Shown here piece after piece: positions 43,819 to 53,429 of a stretch of 64,000 nt of DNA; the first letter of the stretch is position 1; each line of letters begins with the position of its first letter. The notes below the pieces were generated by a model. It was not told the DNA's origin. It saw nothing but the letters and a program-made list of their open reading frames with translations, and did not search any database. The translations under genes and the position numbers were made by a program. Origin of the DNA: Gemmatimonadota bacterium (lineage in GTDB: Bacteria > Latescibacterota > UBA2968 > GCA-2709665). The DNA lies in NCBI GenBank assembly GCA_028877215.1, contig JAPPFJ010000027.1, positions 62,001 through 126,000 on the forward strand, read 5' to 3'.

Positions 43819-44640
43819 TCAGATCTCTACAACCAGCCCGTCTTCGGCCACGAGCACCTCGCCGTCGTATCCGCCCCTGATCTGTTCCGCCATCTGATAG
43901 GGAGAGGACCGGTCTCCCGTAATGTCTTCAATCACCAGGTGTTTGATCATAACGCGTTTCACTTCCGCCTTCCGCGCGATATCCGCAATGTCCGCTGGCG
44001 TAATATGCCATGCGCCCCATGGCTGCGTTTCCAGGAATTCCGGCGTTCCGGAACACTCGATGGCGAGGAGGTCCGCGCCTTTGCAGAACGCCGGAAAGTC
44101 TTGATCGGGGGTGCCGTCTCCAGTGATGATGAGTCGGCGGTCGCCCGCGTCCACGCGGTAGGCCAGGGTCGGAATATTCCCGTGGTCGGTGAACACGGCG
44201 GAAATCCGGTAGTCCTCCCGCTCCAGAAAACAGTGACTCCCGTCCACTTCGATCACGTCCGGATCGAGCGGCTGAATATCCTTTCCGTGGCTCAGCCGGC
44301 TGCTGATGTCCTGTTCAAAGGGCGGCCGGATAATCCTATCCACGAAATCCCGTGTGCCCGCGGGCCCGTAGATTTTCAGTCGACGATTTCGCACCTTTAC
44401 CCATCCCGCGAAAACCAGATAGGGCACATCCACGATATGATCGAAGTGCAGATGCGTCAGAAACAGCCGGTCCACTTCCTCGCACCCCACACCCGCGCGC
44501 GCCAGGTTCGTGCCGGCGCTGCGCCCGCAGTCGAACATCAACACCTCGTCTCCGATCCGGAGCATCTGGGCCGGGCCGCCGCGAACCGGGTTGTCCCGGA
44601 CGGCGCCGCTGCCCAGCATCACGAACGTCATTTCGGCCAT
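43819..44640 (-). CDS. MBL-fold metallo-hydrolase (RNase Z/phosphodiesterase-like)
   Basis: 273 aa with the metal site THLHFDHIVDVPYL (HxHxDH), GDGTPDQDF and a C-terminal His (MIKHLVIED). The layout, including LGSGAVRDNP at the start and TFT-like order of strands, is that of the RNase Z/PhnP branch of the metallo-beta-lactamase fold. The long RNase Z exosite arm is absent, so a small-molecule phosphodiesterase or lactonase is more likely than tRNA processing. AAGGA lies nine bases upstream of the ATG. Confidence 0.85.
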   Translation of the reverse strand: MAEMTFVMLGSGAVRDNPVRGGPAQMLRIGDEVLMFDCGRSAGTNLARAGVGCEEVDRLFLTHLHFDHIVDVPYLVFAGWVKVRNRRLKIYGPAGTRDFVDRIIRPPFEQDISSRLSHGKDIQPLDPDVIEVDGSHCFLEREDYRISAVFTDHGNIPTLAYRVDAGDRRLIITGDGTPDQDFPAFCKGADLLAIECSGTPEFLETQPWGAWHITPADIADIARKAEVKRVMIKHLVIEDITGDRSSPYQMAEQIRGGYDGEVLVAEDGLVVEI

Positions 44641-44740
44641 TGCCGATCCTTCTCAATATTGAACAGTCGCGTCTCTCGGTCCGGCGATTGCGCCGCGAAC
44701 TGCCGGTTCGCGTTACCGGATCAAGCTCCCGGCAATCATC

Positions 44741-45817
44741 CTAATCCGGCCCTTTGGGCCCATATTGATACGCCTCGAGCGTTTTTTCCGCAATCGGTCC
44801 CCAGGACAACGCCTTCGCTCGCTGAAACGCGCTTTCCGAGCAGGCCGGCATGTCGCGCTGCTGGATTTCCGTCATGGCACGCTCCAGCCCATTTCTGTCT
44901 TTTGCATCGTATATGATTCCGGAGATGTCGTCCAACAGTTCCGGGAGACAGCCGATGCCGGGCGCGATGACCGGCCGTGCGAAAGACATCGCCGTGATCG
45001 CCGATCCGGAAGTCAGCATATCCACGAAGGGAAGCACCATCACGTCTGCCGCGTTGAAGAAGAGCTGGAGCTCCTCGTCCGGGAAAAATTCGGCCGTTTG
45101 CATAAGAATCCTCGGATCGCCGGCCTGTGCCCGGGCGACGACCTCCGCGCTGTATTCACTGTTCACCTTGGCGGCGAGGAGCAATCTCAGATGTTCGCCC
45201 GGCAGCCGGGAGAAAACCTCGAGCAGCCGCTCGACGCCCTTATAGCGTTTCACGTTTCCGAAAAACAGATACACGAACCCGTCGGGGGCGATCCCCAATT
45301 CTCTCCTGGCTTCGGTGCGCGACAGCTTGTTCTCGTACACGTCTATGAAATGGCCGTGGGGTATTGTAAAGACGCCGCGTGTCCGGTGAAAGTGATCCAA
45401 CACCTGCGCCCGTCCGTACTCGCAATGCACGATCAGGGCTGTCGCAAGCTGCGTGATCGCGAGGCGCGCAAGACGGTCCAGGCCCGGATGCGGACGTTCG
45501 TGAGGATACAGGTTGTGGACGGTCCATACAACCCGGTATCCAAGGGACCGCGCGCGGGCCAGATGGCCGATAAGCGCCGCGCACTTTCTGACGCTCTCGC
45601 CGGCATCTTCCGTGTTGTACATATAGGAGGGCCAGTTCAGGTGCAAGACGTCCACCCTGCCCCGGTTTTCCATCAACCACGATTCGCTCAGATCCTCGTC
45701 GTACCCGGCTTCCAACGCTACCCCGATCCCGGACATCGCCCGGGCGAGCAAGGGGCCGTAAGGGTTGTTCTTTTCGAATCCGAGCCCGGCCTTGCCCCAG
45801 TAGAATACCGACCGCAT
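44741..45817 (-). CDS. Glycosyltransferase family 4-like protein
   Basis: 358 aa, GT-B fold. C-terminal nucleotide-sugar half with LFFGNVKRYKGVERLLEVF, EFFPDEELQLFFNAADVMVLP and the loop SGSAITAMSFARPVIA; N-terminal half with VLHLNWPSYMYN. It transfers a sugar from a nucleotide donor to an unknown acceptor. The usual second E of EX7E is replaced near APGIGCLPELLD. GGAGAAATGT precedes the ATG. Not part of an evident polysaccharide-synthesis locus. Confidence 0.88.
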   Translation of the reverse strand: MRSVFYWGKAGLGFEKNNPYGPLLARAMSGIGVALEAGYDEDLSESWLMENRGRVDVLHLNWPSYMYNTEDAGESVRKCAALIGHLARARSLGYRVVWTVHNLYPHERPHPGLDRLARLAITQLATALIVHCEYGRAQVLDHFHRTRGVFTIPHGHFIDVYENKLSRTEARRELGIAPDGFVYLFFGNVKRYKGVERLLEVFSRLPGEHLRLLLAAKVNSEYSAEVVARAQAGDPRILMQTAEFFPDEELQLFFNAADVMVLPFVDMLTSGSAITAMSFARPVIAPGIGCLPELLDDISGIIYDAKDRNGLERAMTEIQQRDMPACSESAFQRAKALSWGPIAEKTLEAYQYGPKGPD

Positions 45818-45880
45818 ACATTTCTCCGTGTGAGCCGATTTCGTTGCCGGCAGCGCCGCCGGGATTCCAGCTCTAACCTT

Positions 45881-45986
45881 GATTCGTAAGTCTTCGGGGA
45901 CGTCAATTCAAATATGTGCTTGTAAATAAAGGCGATTAAACGGCGGATTACCAGGATACACCAGGTCACTGGACGTGAAGGGAAAA
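45881..45986 (-). repeat. About 107-bp dispersed intergenic repeat, copy 2
   Basis: The reverse complement matches 15368-15474 along its length (shared blocks include cgtccagtgacc, ggtgtatcctggtaatc and gtttaatcgcctttat). It occupies the gap between the glycosyltransferase and CocE-type genes; nothing else is evident in the 258-bp interval. Confidence 0.85.
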
Positions 45987-46075
45987 AACGTCATTCTATA
46001 CGTCGATATTGCCCCGTTTCGGAGGGTTTTATCGCGTCGCCACGTTGCTGTTTTTTTCGGATTGAGGCTAATTCC

Positions 46076-48034
46076 CTACAACAACAGTCTCCTGACCGTC
46101 CGGCTCCACCGCTTCTGGAAGTACAGGTCTCCGTTCAAATATACGTTCAGTCCCAGGTTCATCACAAAACAATCCTGGTTGCTGGTCAGCGATCCGGTCG
46201 CCTCGGACCGCACGTCGCACCCCGGCCACGCGACCGTCGCCGTCTTTTTCGAACGGGTCCAGGCCTCCGCAGGCGTTCGGTTCGACACCCCCATCTCGCC
46301 TTCTCCGCCAAACAGAACCAGGCGGTACCGGTCTTCCAGCACGTCGTGCACGACCTGCCATGGCGCGTCGCCGGACCCCGTGGGCCTTGCGGGATGCGGC
46401 GACGGGAGGTAAGTGAATTCCGGATCGCTCCCGCCGCCCCAAACGGGCAACTGGATCTTCGAGGGGAATTCCGGTCCCCAGTGAACCGTGATCCGACCCG
46501 ACCGGGGCGTTGGCCATACGTTCGGGAAATCCGATCCGTTGATGCTGATACCGATCCGGTGTCCCTTCGTGAATCGCCACGCCGTCGCTTCCATATGAAA
46601 CGCGACCAGAGAAACCTTGCCCGGAACCATGGGAACGACCCGGTCCATTCCCTCACGCCGGGTCGCATTCAATATACCCCTGGTCACGAGCACGCTCGTC
46701 CCATCCGGCGCAATCTCCAACAGCCGGACGGCGACCGGTATCACCTCCGCATCGGAGCTGATATTCAGGCTGAACGTTGGTGTCCCCAGGATCGATATCG
46801 GCTCCGCAAGGGGCGGTAAAACAAAATTGATCGCCCGCGCCGAATCCTCCCGCTGGTCGCCCGGCAGCGTGAAAGGCGTCCCGCCGTCCCACAACCCGCC
46901 GTGCCGGCAGGCTGCCGGGAGATATGCTACCGACGCCGTCCCCACTTCCGCCGCCGGGCCGTCTGTCAGGCTTTCGCCGCGAAGGAAGAACGTCTCCGGC
47001 GCCTGCCGCGGAAGGTCTTCCGCCATCCGCCATCCGCCGGCTATCATGGTGCGATCCGTCACCGGTTCTTCATATTCCCGCCGGTAAATCTGCACCGGGG
47101 GCTCTTCCATAACGCCGTTGTCCATCTCCTTAAGCCAGCGGTCCCACCAGCGCAGCAACTCGTAGAAGATGTCGATTCGGGGTCCGCAGTGCGACTGGTC
47201 CCCGTACGAATGCGACCATGGGCCCATGAGCAAGCGCCTGGGCGACCGAAGCTCCCGGTACACGCGCAACGGCGGCGTGGGGTACCCGTCGTGCCAGCCG
47301 CCAATCAACAGGGCCGCCGCGGAAATGCGATCGTAATGCCCGGAAATCGATCCCACCGCCCAATAGTCGTCCTCCACCTGATGGGAAATCCACTTCAGCA
47401 GATAGGGCTCGTTCTCCTCGAGCCGCTGCTGCCAGAGTTCGCTCCATCGTTCGCCCACGGCTTCCCGGAACGGGGGCAGCCCGTTGCGGGCCACCATATT
47501 CAGGCCGTAGGTCAGCATGTCATAAAAGCCGCGAAGGCATCCGCCCTTGTAGTGACAGTCATCCGTGTACCTTCGGTCTGTAAAATAGGCCGGCGCGATC
47601 GCTTTTAGCGCGGGGGGCGCCATGGCCGCAACCTGCAGGGTCGTAAAACCGCTATAGGACGTACCCAACATCCCCACGCGGCCACTGCACCACGGCTGAT
47701 CCGCCAGCCATGCGATGGCGTCGCAGCCGTCCCGGGTTTCCTCCACCATATATTCGTCTTTGCTCACGCCTTCCGAGTTTCCCGTCCCGCGTGCGTTCAA
47801 ATAGACGAATGCATATCCCCGCTCGGCGAAATACCGCGCCATGGGCGACGTGGTTCCATCCGATCCCCCCCGGTACGGGTCGTACCACACCAGTGCCGGA
47901 AAAGCGCCTTCGGCCAACGGCCGGGTTATCGTCGCGCCCACGGTGATTCCGTCGCGGGTCGGGATGCGATATCGATTGCTCGTTTCAAATCCGTACTCAG
48001 CCGCCGAACAGACATTCCTCTTCGAGATGTCCAC
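46076..48034 (-). CDS. CocE/NonD family hydrolase (S15 peptidase-like)
   Basis: A 652-aa protein with the X-Pro dipeptidyl-peptidase alpha/beta-hydrolase domain: Tyr in VWYDPYRGG, nucleophile elbow LGTSYSGFTT, Asp in GGWHDGYPTP and His in GPWSHSYGD. Then a helical cap and a C-terminal jelly-roll domain with TPTFSLNISSDAEVIPVAVR and HRIGISINGSDFP. Such enzymes hydrolyse acyl esters, glutaryl-amides or Pro-peptides. GTG 48034 has AGGTGAGGG upstream, so the 30 extra codons of the longer frame are discarded. No signal peptide. Confidence 0.9.
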   Translation of the reverse strand: MDISKRNVCSAAEYGFETSNRYRIPTRDGITVGATITRPLAEGAFPALVWYDPYRGGSDGTTSPMARYFAERGYAFVYLNARGTGNSEGVSKDEYMVEETRDGCDAIAWLADQPWCSGRVGMLGTSYSGFTTLQVAAMAPPALKAIAPAYFTDRRYTDDCHYKGGCLRGFYDMLTYGLNMVARNGLPPFREAVGERWSELWQQRLEENEPYLLKWISHQVEDDYWAVGSISGHYDRISAAALLIGGWHDGYPTPPLRVYRELRSPRRLLMGPWSHSYGDQSHCGPRIDIFYELLRWWDRWLKEMDNGVMEEPPVQIYRREYEEPVTDRTMIAGGWRMAEDLPRQAPETFFLRGESLTDGPAAEVGTASVAYLPAACRHGGLWDGGTPFTLPGDQREDSARAINFVLPPLAEPISILGTPTFSLNISSDAEVIPVAVRLLEIAPDGTSVLVTRGILNATRREGMDRVVPMVPGKVSLVAFHMEATAWRFTKGHRIGISINGSDFPNVWPTPRSGRITVHWGPEFPSKIQLPVWGGGSDPEFTYLPSPHPARPTGSGDAPWQVVHDVLEDRYRLVLFGGEGEMGVSNRTPAEAWTRSKKTATVAWPGCDVRSEATGSLTSNQDCFVMNLGLNVYLNGDLYFQKRWSRTVRRLLL

Positions 48035-48135
48035 CGGTAATCCCTCACCTTTGTGTTGACAGTGTCTTCCGGATTGTTTACCTAAAAACAGGATTAACAG
48101 GTTTGCATCGGCAATGGTACTCAATCGGGGAAGAG

Positions 48136-49965
48136 ATGCGTTACAGGAGTATGCTACACTGCGTACGGGACCTGGAGAAAAACGGCCACCTCGTCCGTAT
48201 CATGGAAGAAGTCGATCCGGACCTTGAAATGGCCGAAATCCACCGCCGCGTCTACCAGGCCCGAGGGCCGGCCATTTATTATGAGAACGTCAGAGGCAGC
48301 GCTTTTCCGGCGGTGTCCAACCTGTTCGGCACCCTCGAACGATCTCGTTTCATCTTCCGCGCCACGCTGAAGTGGGTCAGACGTCTGATTGAAATCAAAG
48401 CCGACCCGCCAAAGTACCTGAAAGCGCCCTGGAAGGCCGCGGGTATTGCCAGCATCGCGCTGAACATCCCGCCGCGAAGGGTCCCGTCCGGTCCCGTCCT
48501 GAAGCACACGACCACGATCGCCCGGCTCCCGCAGATCAAGTGCTGGCCGGAAGACGGCGGCGCGTTCATCCTGCTGCCTCAGGTCTACACCGAAGATCCA
48601 CTGAATCCAGGTATCCTCAATTCCAACCTGGGGATGTACCGCATTCAATTATCGGGCAACCGATACGAGCCCGACAAAGCGGTCGGGCTGCATTACCAGA
48701 TCCGGCGGGACATCGGCATCCACCATACGAATGCCATTGAAAGTGGCCAACCCCTGCGGGTGAGCGTCTTCGTCGGCGGGCCGCCCGCGCACACGTTTGC
48801 CGCGGTCATGCCCCTTCCCGAAGGCCTGCCCGAAGTCGCTTTCGCGGGAGGGTTGGCCGGGCGTCGCTTCCGCTATGCACTAAAAAACGGCTTCACGATA
48901 TCCGCCGAAGCCGATTTCTGTATCACGGGGGAAGTCAACCCGGGCGAAACCCTGCCCGAAGGCCCATTCGGCGATCACCTGGGATATTACAGCCTGGCGC
49001 ACGAGTTTCCGGTGCTGCGCGTCGATTCCGTCTATCACCGCAAGGACGCCGTCTGGCCCTTCACCGTTGTGGGCCGCCCGCCCCAGGAAGACACCGCGTT
49101 CGGAGAACTCATTCACGAATTGACGGGCCCCATGGTCCCTGTCGAGCTTCCCGGCCTGAAGGCCATCAACGCCGTTGACGCCGCCGGCGTTCACCCCCTG
49201 CTCCTGGCCATCGGGAGCGAGCGCTACGTTCCCTATCGCGAACGTCAACCCCAGGAGATCCTCACCATTGCCAACGCGCTGCTGGGGTTCGGCGCGTGCT
49301 CGCTCGCCAAGTATCTGTTGATCGCCGCGGGCGAAGACAATCCGGAACTGGACATTCACGACATTGCCGGCTTTTTCCGCCACCTCCTCGAGCGCGTGGA
49401 CTGGACCCGCGACCTTCACTTTCAGACCCGCACAACCATCGATACGCTCGACTATTCCGGTACCGGCCTGAACGAGGGTTCGAAGGTTGTGATCGCCGCG
49501 GCGGGCGAAAAAAAGCGGGATCTGCCTGTCGAGATTCCCGGCGGTCTGCGTCTGCCCGGCGATCTGAAGAATCCGAAGGTCGCGCTTTCGGGCATCCTCG
49601 CGGTCGAGGCGCCCCCCTTCAGCTCTCCCGGCGACGGGGAAACGGCGCAAAGGCTGACCGACGTTCTGGAATCCGTGGAGCAGCTTCAGGGCTTTCCGTT
49701 GATCCTGCTCGTGGACGACGCTGACTTCACGGCGCGCACGCTGAACAATTTCCTGTGGGTTACGTTTACCCGGTCCAATCCGTCGCACGATATCTACGGT
49801 GTCGGGAGTTTCATCGAAAACAAACACTGGGGATGTCACGGCCCCTTGATCATCGACGCCCGCCTGAAGCCCCACCACGCGCCGCCTCTGGTTGAAGACC
49901 CCCGAATCACGCGGAAAGTCGATCGTCTGGGCGAGCGCAACCGCCCCCTGCACGGTATTATCTGA
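48136..49965 (+). CDS. UbiD family decarboxylase
   Basis: A 609-aa member of the prenylated-FMN-dependent UbiD family: AIYYENVRGSAFPAVSNLFG at the N-terminus, LNSNLGMYRIQL, HYQIRRDIGIHH and the hallmark CITGEVNPGETLPEGPFGDHLGYY. The conserved Arg and Glu residues of the active site are present. Members decarboxylate aromatic or unsaturated acids reversibly. The cofactor-making partner UbiX is not in the window. GGGGAAGAG directly precedes the ATG at 48136, against a TTG 33 bp earlier. Confidence 0.9.
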   Translation: MRYRSMLHCVRDLEKNGHLVRIMEEVDPDLEMAEIHRRVYQARGPAIYYENVRGSAFPAVSNLFGTLERSRFIFRATLKWVRRLIEIKADPPKYLKAPWKAAGIASIALNIPPRRVPSGPVLKHTTTIARLPQIKCWPEDGGAFILLPQVYTEDPLNPGILNSNLGMYRIQLSGNRYEPDKAVGLHYQIRRDIGIHHTNAIESGQPLRVSVFVGGPPAHTFAAVMPLPEGLPEVAFAGGLAGRRFRYALKNGFTISAEADFCITGEVNPGETLPEGPFGDHLGYYSLAHEFPVLRVDSVYHRKDAVWPFTVVGRPPQEDTAFGELIHELTGPMVPVELPGLKAINAVDAAGVHPLLLAIGSERYVPYRERQPQEILTIANALLGFGACSLAKYLLIAAGEDNPELDIHDIAGFFRHLLERVDWTRDLHFQTRTTIDTLDYSGTGLNEGSKVVIAAAGEKKRDLPVEIPGGLRLPGDLKNPKVALSGILAVEAPPFSSPGDGETAQRLTDVLESVEQLQGFPLILLVDDADFTARTLNNFLWVTFTRSNPSHDIYGVGSFIENKHWGCHGPLIIDARLKPHHAPPLVEDPRITRKVDRLGERNRPLHGII

Positions 49966-49972
49966 ATAACTT

Positions 49973-51409
49973 TCAATACTGGTCGTCGGCCGTCGTCACC
50001 GCACACCACCGCGCGGTAAACAGCTCGTCGATCAACGCCTTCCGGGCCCTGCGCGTGCCGATGCGCCTGAGCGCCAGCCCCGCATAAAACCGATTGTAAC
50101 GATTCTCATCGCCGAGACCATGGATCAGGTCGTCCACCGCCGGGTCGCCCGCCTCGCCGAGGTTGCAGAGCGCCAGCGCCGCGTTCCGCCGAACGCGGTA
50201 GTCGGGGTCCGTTACAGCCCGGAATACCGCGGGCAGCACTTCAACAGAATCCGCCCCGATGGAGCGCAACGCTTCCAGCGCGTTGCGGCGGACCCACCAG
50301 TGATCGTCTCCAACCTTCTCGGCAAGGCTGAACACCGCGGCGTGCGCGGCCGGGCCCATCCGGGCGAGCACGTCCGCCGCCATTGCGCGGACCCACCAGT
50401 GATCGTCTTCGAGCGCTTCCAGCAGAGCGTGGACTGCCGGCGCGCCCATGGTTGACAGTGCGCGCGCTGCCGCTCCCGGCGTGGGATTGGTCCCGTGCGC
50501 GTTGTCCGGCGTCGTTGCCGTCGTCTCCTCGATGGCCGCGAGCGTTTCTCTGCGCATCGCGTCGACGAGAATCGGTATCGACGTTCTGTCGCTGGCCAGC
50601 GCATACGCCGTATTGATGCGCACGCGCTCGTCCTCGTCGAACAGGCCCTCTTCCTTCACGTCTCCGGCCGCTTCCGAGCGTCCATTGACGGCCTCTCCAC
50701 GCATCCACTTCCAGACATCCGTGGAAACAGCCGGATTGGCATCGTCTTCAGGGGGCGTCCAGACCTCATCCCGGTGATTCCACGTGGGTCCCTCCGGTTC
50801 CCGCAATCGCGTAAACTGAAACTTCAGCATATATCTCTTGTTGTCGCTCACGTTCGGGTTCGCCCGGTGCCACGAGTCAAAATGCATCAGCGTCACGATC
50901 CCGGCATTGCCGCAGATGGCATACCCCGGCTCCCGGGTTTCTTCCGGATTGGGATCTGAAATGGTCTTGTAGTTCTGCATGCGCGGAATTACCCCTGACG
51001 GGCCCATGTCTACTGTGGTATCCTGCGGATAATAGAAAGCCAGCACCCACTGAAATCGGGGATGACGGATGTTGTGGTCGAAGACATAACAGTCCTTGTG
51101 CCAGCTCTGCCCGTTGCTGCCCGGTGGATTAAGATGGCAGTGCCGATGCGGATTCATGATGTAGTCGGGGCCGAGAAGACTCGTCAGGGCGCCACGCACG
51201 ACGGGCTGGTCGAACACCTGCTGAATCCTGGGCACGCGCGGGAGAATATTGTTGCCGACGTTGCCTTCGCTGTCGAAAACGGTTTCGATCTCGTCGTAGA
51301 TCCTGCCGTGTGTCTCGTGGATCGCATCCGTTTGTACGGAAATGAAGCCATCCAGAATAAAGCGCTGGATCTGCGCATCCGAAAGAAGATGATTACTCCG
51401 CGTGGTCAT
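49973..51409 (-). CDS. PhyH dioxygenase fused to HEAT repeats
   Basis: 478 aa. The N-terminal about 240 residues are a PhyH-type Fe(II)/2-oxoglutarate dioxygenase (HxD in SWHKDCYVFDH; distal His and Arg in MHFDSWHRANPN...NKRYMLKF). The C-terminal half (about 265-470) is a solenoid of HEAT/PBS-lyase-type repeats (LLEALEDDHWWVRAMAADVL, LAEKVGDDHWWVRRNALEAL, VTDPDYRVRRNAALAL). Two adjacent units share a 22-bp DNA identity 99 bp apart (50288 and 50387), a sign of recent repeat duplication. Its ATG overlaps the DsbD stop by four bases. Partner and substrate are unknown. Confidence 0.88.
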   Translation of the reverse strand: MTTRSNHLLSDAQIQRFILDGFISVQTDAIHETHGRIYDEIETVFDSEGNVGNNILPRVPRIQQVFDQPVVRGALTSLLGPDYIMNPHRHCHLNPPGSNGQSWHKDCYVFDHNIRHPRFQWVLAFYYPQDTTVDMGPSGVIPRMQNYKTISDPNPEETREPGYAICGNAGIVTLMHFDSWHRANPNVSDNKRYMLKFQFTRLREPEGPTWNHRDEVWTPPEDDANPAVSTDVWKWMRGEAVNGRSEAAGDVKEEGLFDEDERVRINTAYALASDRTSIPILVDAMRRETLAAIEETTATTPDNAHGTNPTPGAAARALSTMGAPAVHALLEALEDDHWWVRAMAADVLARMGPAAHAAVFSLAEKVGDDHWWVRRNALEALRSIGADSVEVLPAVFRAVTDPDYRVRRNAALALCNLGEAGDPAVDDLIHGLGDENRYNRFYAGLALRRIGTRRARKALIDELFTARWCAVTTADDQY

Positions 51410-53289
51410 TCGACCTCCTTGTACGAGGGCACGCCCCGCGCTGCGGCACGCCCGCTCGCATGCATACCCCGGGCCTGTCTGACGGCCGCCAGCACCTGAT
51501 CGACCGTGTAAAAGTCGCTTTTGAAAACCTCCTGTCCATCCGACGCATAGATAACGAGCAGCGGAATGGTCAACCGGCCGGTATCTCTAAGCTTCGCCTT
51601 GCCAACGGGGTTATTGCCCGTAATATCAACCTTCACAGCGGCAATGTCGGGCGCCGCCAGCAGATTCACGACTTCCGGACTTTGCAGCACGTTGTGCTCC
51701 AGAACTTTACAGTTCAGACACCACTCCGCCGTGAAGTCCATCACCACAACCTGGCCCTCCGCCAGCGCCTCTTCGAACCGCGAGGGCGTATAGTAAGTCC
51801 AATCAATCGGCCCTTTATCCGTAAACCGGACGGCGCCCACCGCGGAGAATACGACAAGCGCCGCGCCGAGAAGGCCGAAGACCGCACGCCGGCCGGTAAG
51901 GGCGGTGATCCGAAGCGTTCCATATGCCAGCCAGAATCCGGCGGCGGCGCCGAATGCCATCACGGCCCACCAGTATTCCGTGCCCGGCGGGTCGGGAGGT
52001 GTGACAACAAGCGCGCTAAGGCCCACGCCCACGAAATAGGCCGCCGCCGCCAGCATCAGCAGACCCATCACCTGCTTGATCAACTCGCTCGCCGGGCCCG
52101 TGCGGGGCATCCGCTCCACCAGCGCCGGAAAGATCGACAGCGCCACGTATGGCGCGGCCATCCCGGCGCCGATCGAGGCGAACGTCAGCAGCGTTGTTGC
52201 GGGAACTTGTGTGGCCGACCACGCTGCGGCAGCACCCATGAAGGGCGCCGTGCAGGGCGTGGAAAGCACGGCCGTCATAATCCCGAACCCGAATGACCCC
52301 GCGAGGCTGTCCTGCCCCGGATTGAACCGGTAGACCGCCTGCGGCAGCCGGATGTAGAACAGCCCGCACATGCCGACGGCCATGGCGGCGATGATGATGC
52401 CGACGAGGATCGTGAACACCGGATACTGAAACAGCTGATTGGTGGCCGTAAATCCACTGATGCCGGCAATCATTATACCCAGCGCCAGCCAGAAAGCGAC
52501 CACACCCAGCGACATCGAGCCCCCAAGTACGAGACGCCTCGTCCGATTCTCCGACGCCTGCGCCAGTCCGATAATCTTGATGGGGATCACCGGAAGCACG
52601 CAGGGCGTCAGATTCAGAAGCCCGCCGCCGAAGGCAGCCACGATCAGGAGCAGAATCAGCCCGCCGCCGGATGACGTATCGATCGAAAACGTCCAGCCGA
52701 ACAGATCGAAGTGCACACCGCCCGCCTCGGAAGCGGCGCCCGTCTCGCTATACCCTTCGAACAACGCTGAATTCAGGCTGTTTACGGGTTGACCGGCGTC
52801 CACGATCGGCAGGGACGCCTCCATGACGACCGTTTTCGGTATGAAACAGGTGTACTCATCGCAGGCCTGGTACTCCACCTCGAGTTTGATCCGCTGAGGT
52901 CCCGGTCCTACCTCTTTACCCACTTTCATCGGCAGGTAGAACACGGTTCTGCCCTCGAACACCATGAGATCGCCATCGGCATAGTCGGCCTGTATCGGGT
53001 GCGGCTTTGGGAAGCGTACGGCTTCGAGCGTCAGCCCGCCGGCAGCCTCGAGAATGCGGACGTCGGTCGGATACGGTTCGAAGTCGCCAACGACCACCAC
53101 CTGGGCCGGATCCGGATTGATGTGAAAACCGTCGTCGATATCTACCACGATGGCCAGCGCCACCAGGTCTCCCGGACGCGCCCCGTCCGCAGGCCAGGCC
53201 GTACTCACTCTGACCTTGTCCTGTGCGTGGGCCGTCGCCGCCACCACGACAATCGCGACCATCAGGGCGATCAAACCCGATCTGGGCAT
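51406..53289 (-). CDS. dsbD: Thiol:disulfide interchange protein DsbD
   Basis: 627 aa: signal peptide (about 1-21, ending AHA), periplasmic DsbD-alpha domain with paired Cys in YQACDEYTCFIP, an eight-helix CcdA-like membrane domain with NLTPCVLPVIPIK and LSTPCTAPFMGAAAA, and a C-terminal periplasmic thioredoxin domain with EWCLNCK. It carries electrons from cytosolic thioredoxin to periplasmic thiols, including those needed for cytochrome c maturation. The ATG at 53289 with GAGGAG upstream is preferred to a longer frame that reads through the 27-bp repeat. It is coupled to the PhyH-HEAT gene by an ATGA overlap. Confidence 0.94.
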   Translation of the reverse strand: MPRSGLIALMVAIVVVAATAHAQDKVRVSTAWPADGARPGDLVALAIVVDIDDGFHINPDPAQVVVVGDFEPYPTDVRILEAAGGLTLEAVRFPKPHPIQADYADGDLMVFEGRTVFYLPMKVGKEVGPGPQRIKLEVEYQACDEYTCFIPKTVVMEASLPIVDAGQPVNSLNSALFEGYSETGAASEAGGVHFDLFGWTFSIDTSSGGGLILLLIVAAFGGGLLNLTPCVLPVIPIKIIGLAQASENRTRRLVLGGSMSLGVVAFWLALGIMIAGISGFTATNQLFQYPVFTILVGIIIAAMAVGMCGLFYIRLPQAVYRFNPGQDSLAGSFGFGIMTAVLSTPCTAPFMGAAAAWSATQVPATTLLTFASIGAGMAAPYVALSIFPALVERMPRTGPASELIKQVMGLLMLAAAAYFVGVGLSALVVTPPDPPGTEYWWAVMAFGAAAGFWLAYGTLRITALTGRRAVFGLLGAALVVFSAVGAVRFTDKGPIDWTYYTPSRFEEALAEGQVVVMDFTAEWCLNCKVLEHNVLQSPEVVNLLAAPDIAAVKVDITGNNPVGKAKLRDTGRLTIPLLVIYASDGQEVFKSDFYTVDQVLAAVRQARGMHASGRAAARGVPSYKEVE

Positions 53290-53350
53290 ATTTGAGTACT
53301 CCTCAATAGCCGGTGAGAGGGAAGAAACGGTAGAGGTATCGCCGGTGGCA

Positions 53351-53376
53351 GGGCGCCCACAAGGGACGCCCCTACA
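53351..53376 (-). repeat. Dispersed 27-bp intergenic repeat, copy C
   Basis: gggcgcccacaagggacgcc continuing cctaca. Together with copy D, 54 bp away in the opposite orientation, it can form a large hairpin. The 360-bp interval 53290-53649 holds nothing else that I can identify apart from a short purine-rich fragment at 53310-53340 that recalls the tandem repeat at 722-826. Confidence 0.85.
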
Positions 53377-53429
53377 ATACCAAACATCCACGAATTGAAC
53401 TCATTGAGTTCCACACCGACCTTGCATCC

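Noticed and set aside
43111-44916. 601-codon open frame on the plus strand
   Set aside because: Spans parts of three real minus-strand genes antisense; no protein-family similarity.
50287-50409. Two 22-bp identical blocks as a mobile or CRISPR repeat
   Set aside because: They are in frame, 33 codons apart, and encode the same HEAT helix; repeat-protein duplication explains them.
53290-53391. N-terminal extension of dsbD
   Set aside because: The extra 34 codons translate the dispersed 27-bp repeat; the signal peptide and ribosome site place the start at 53289.
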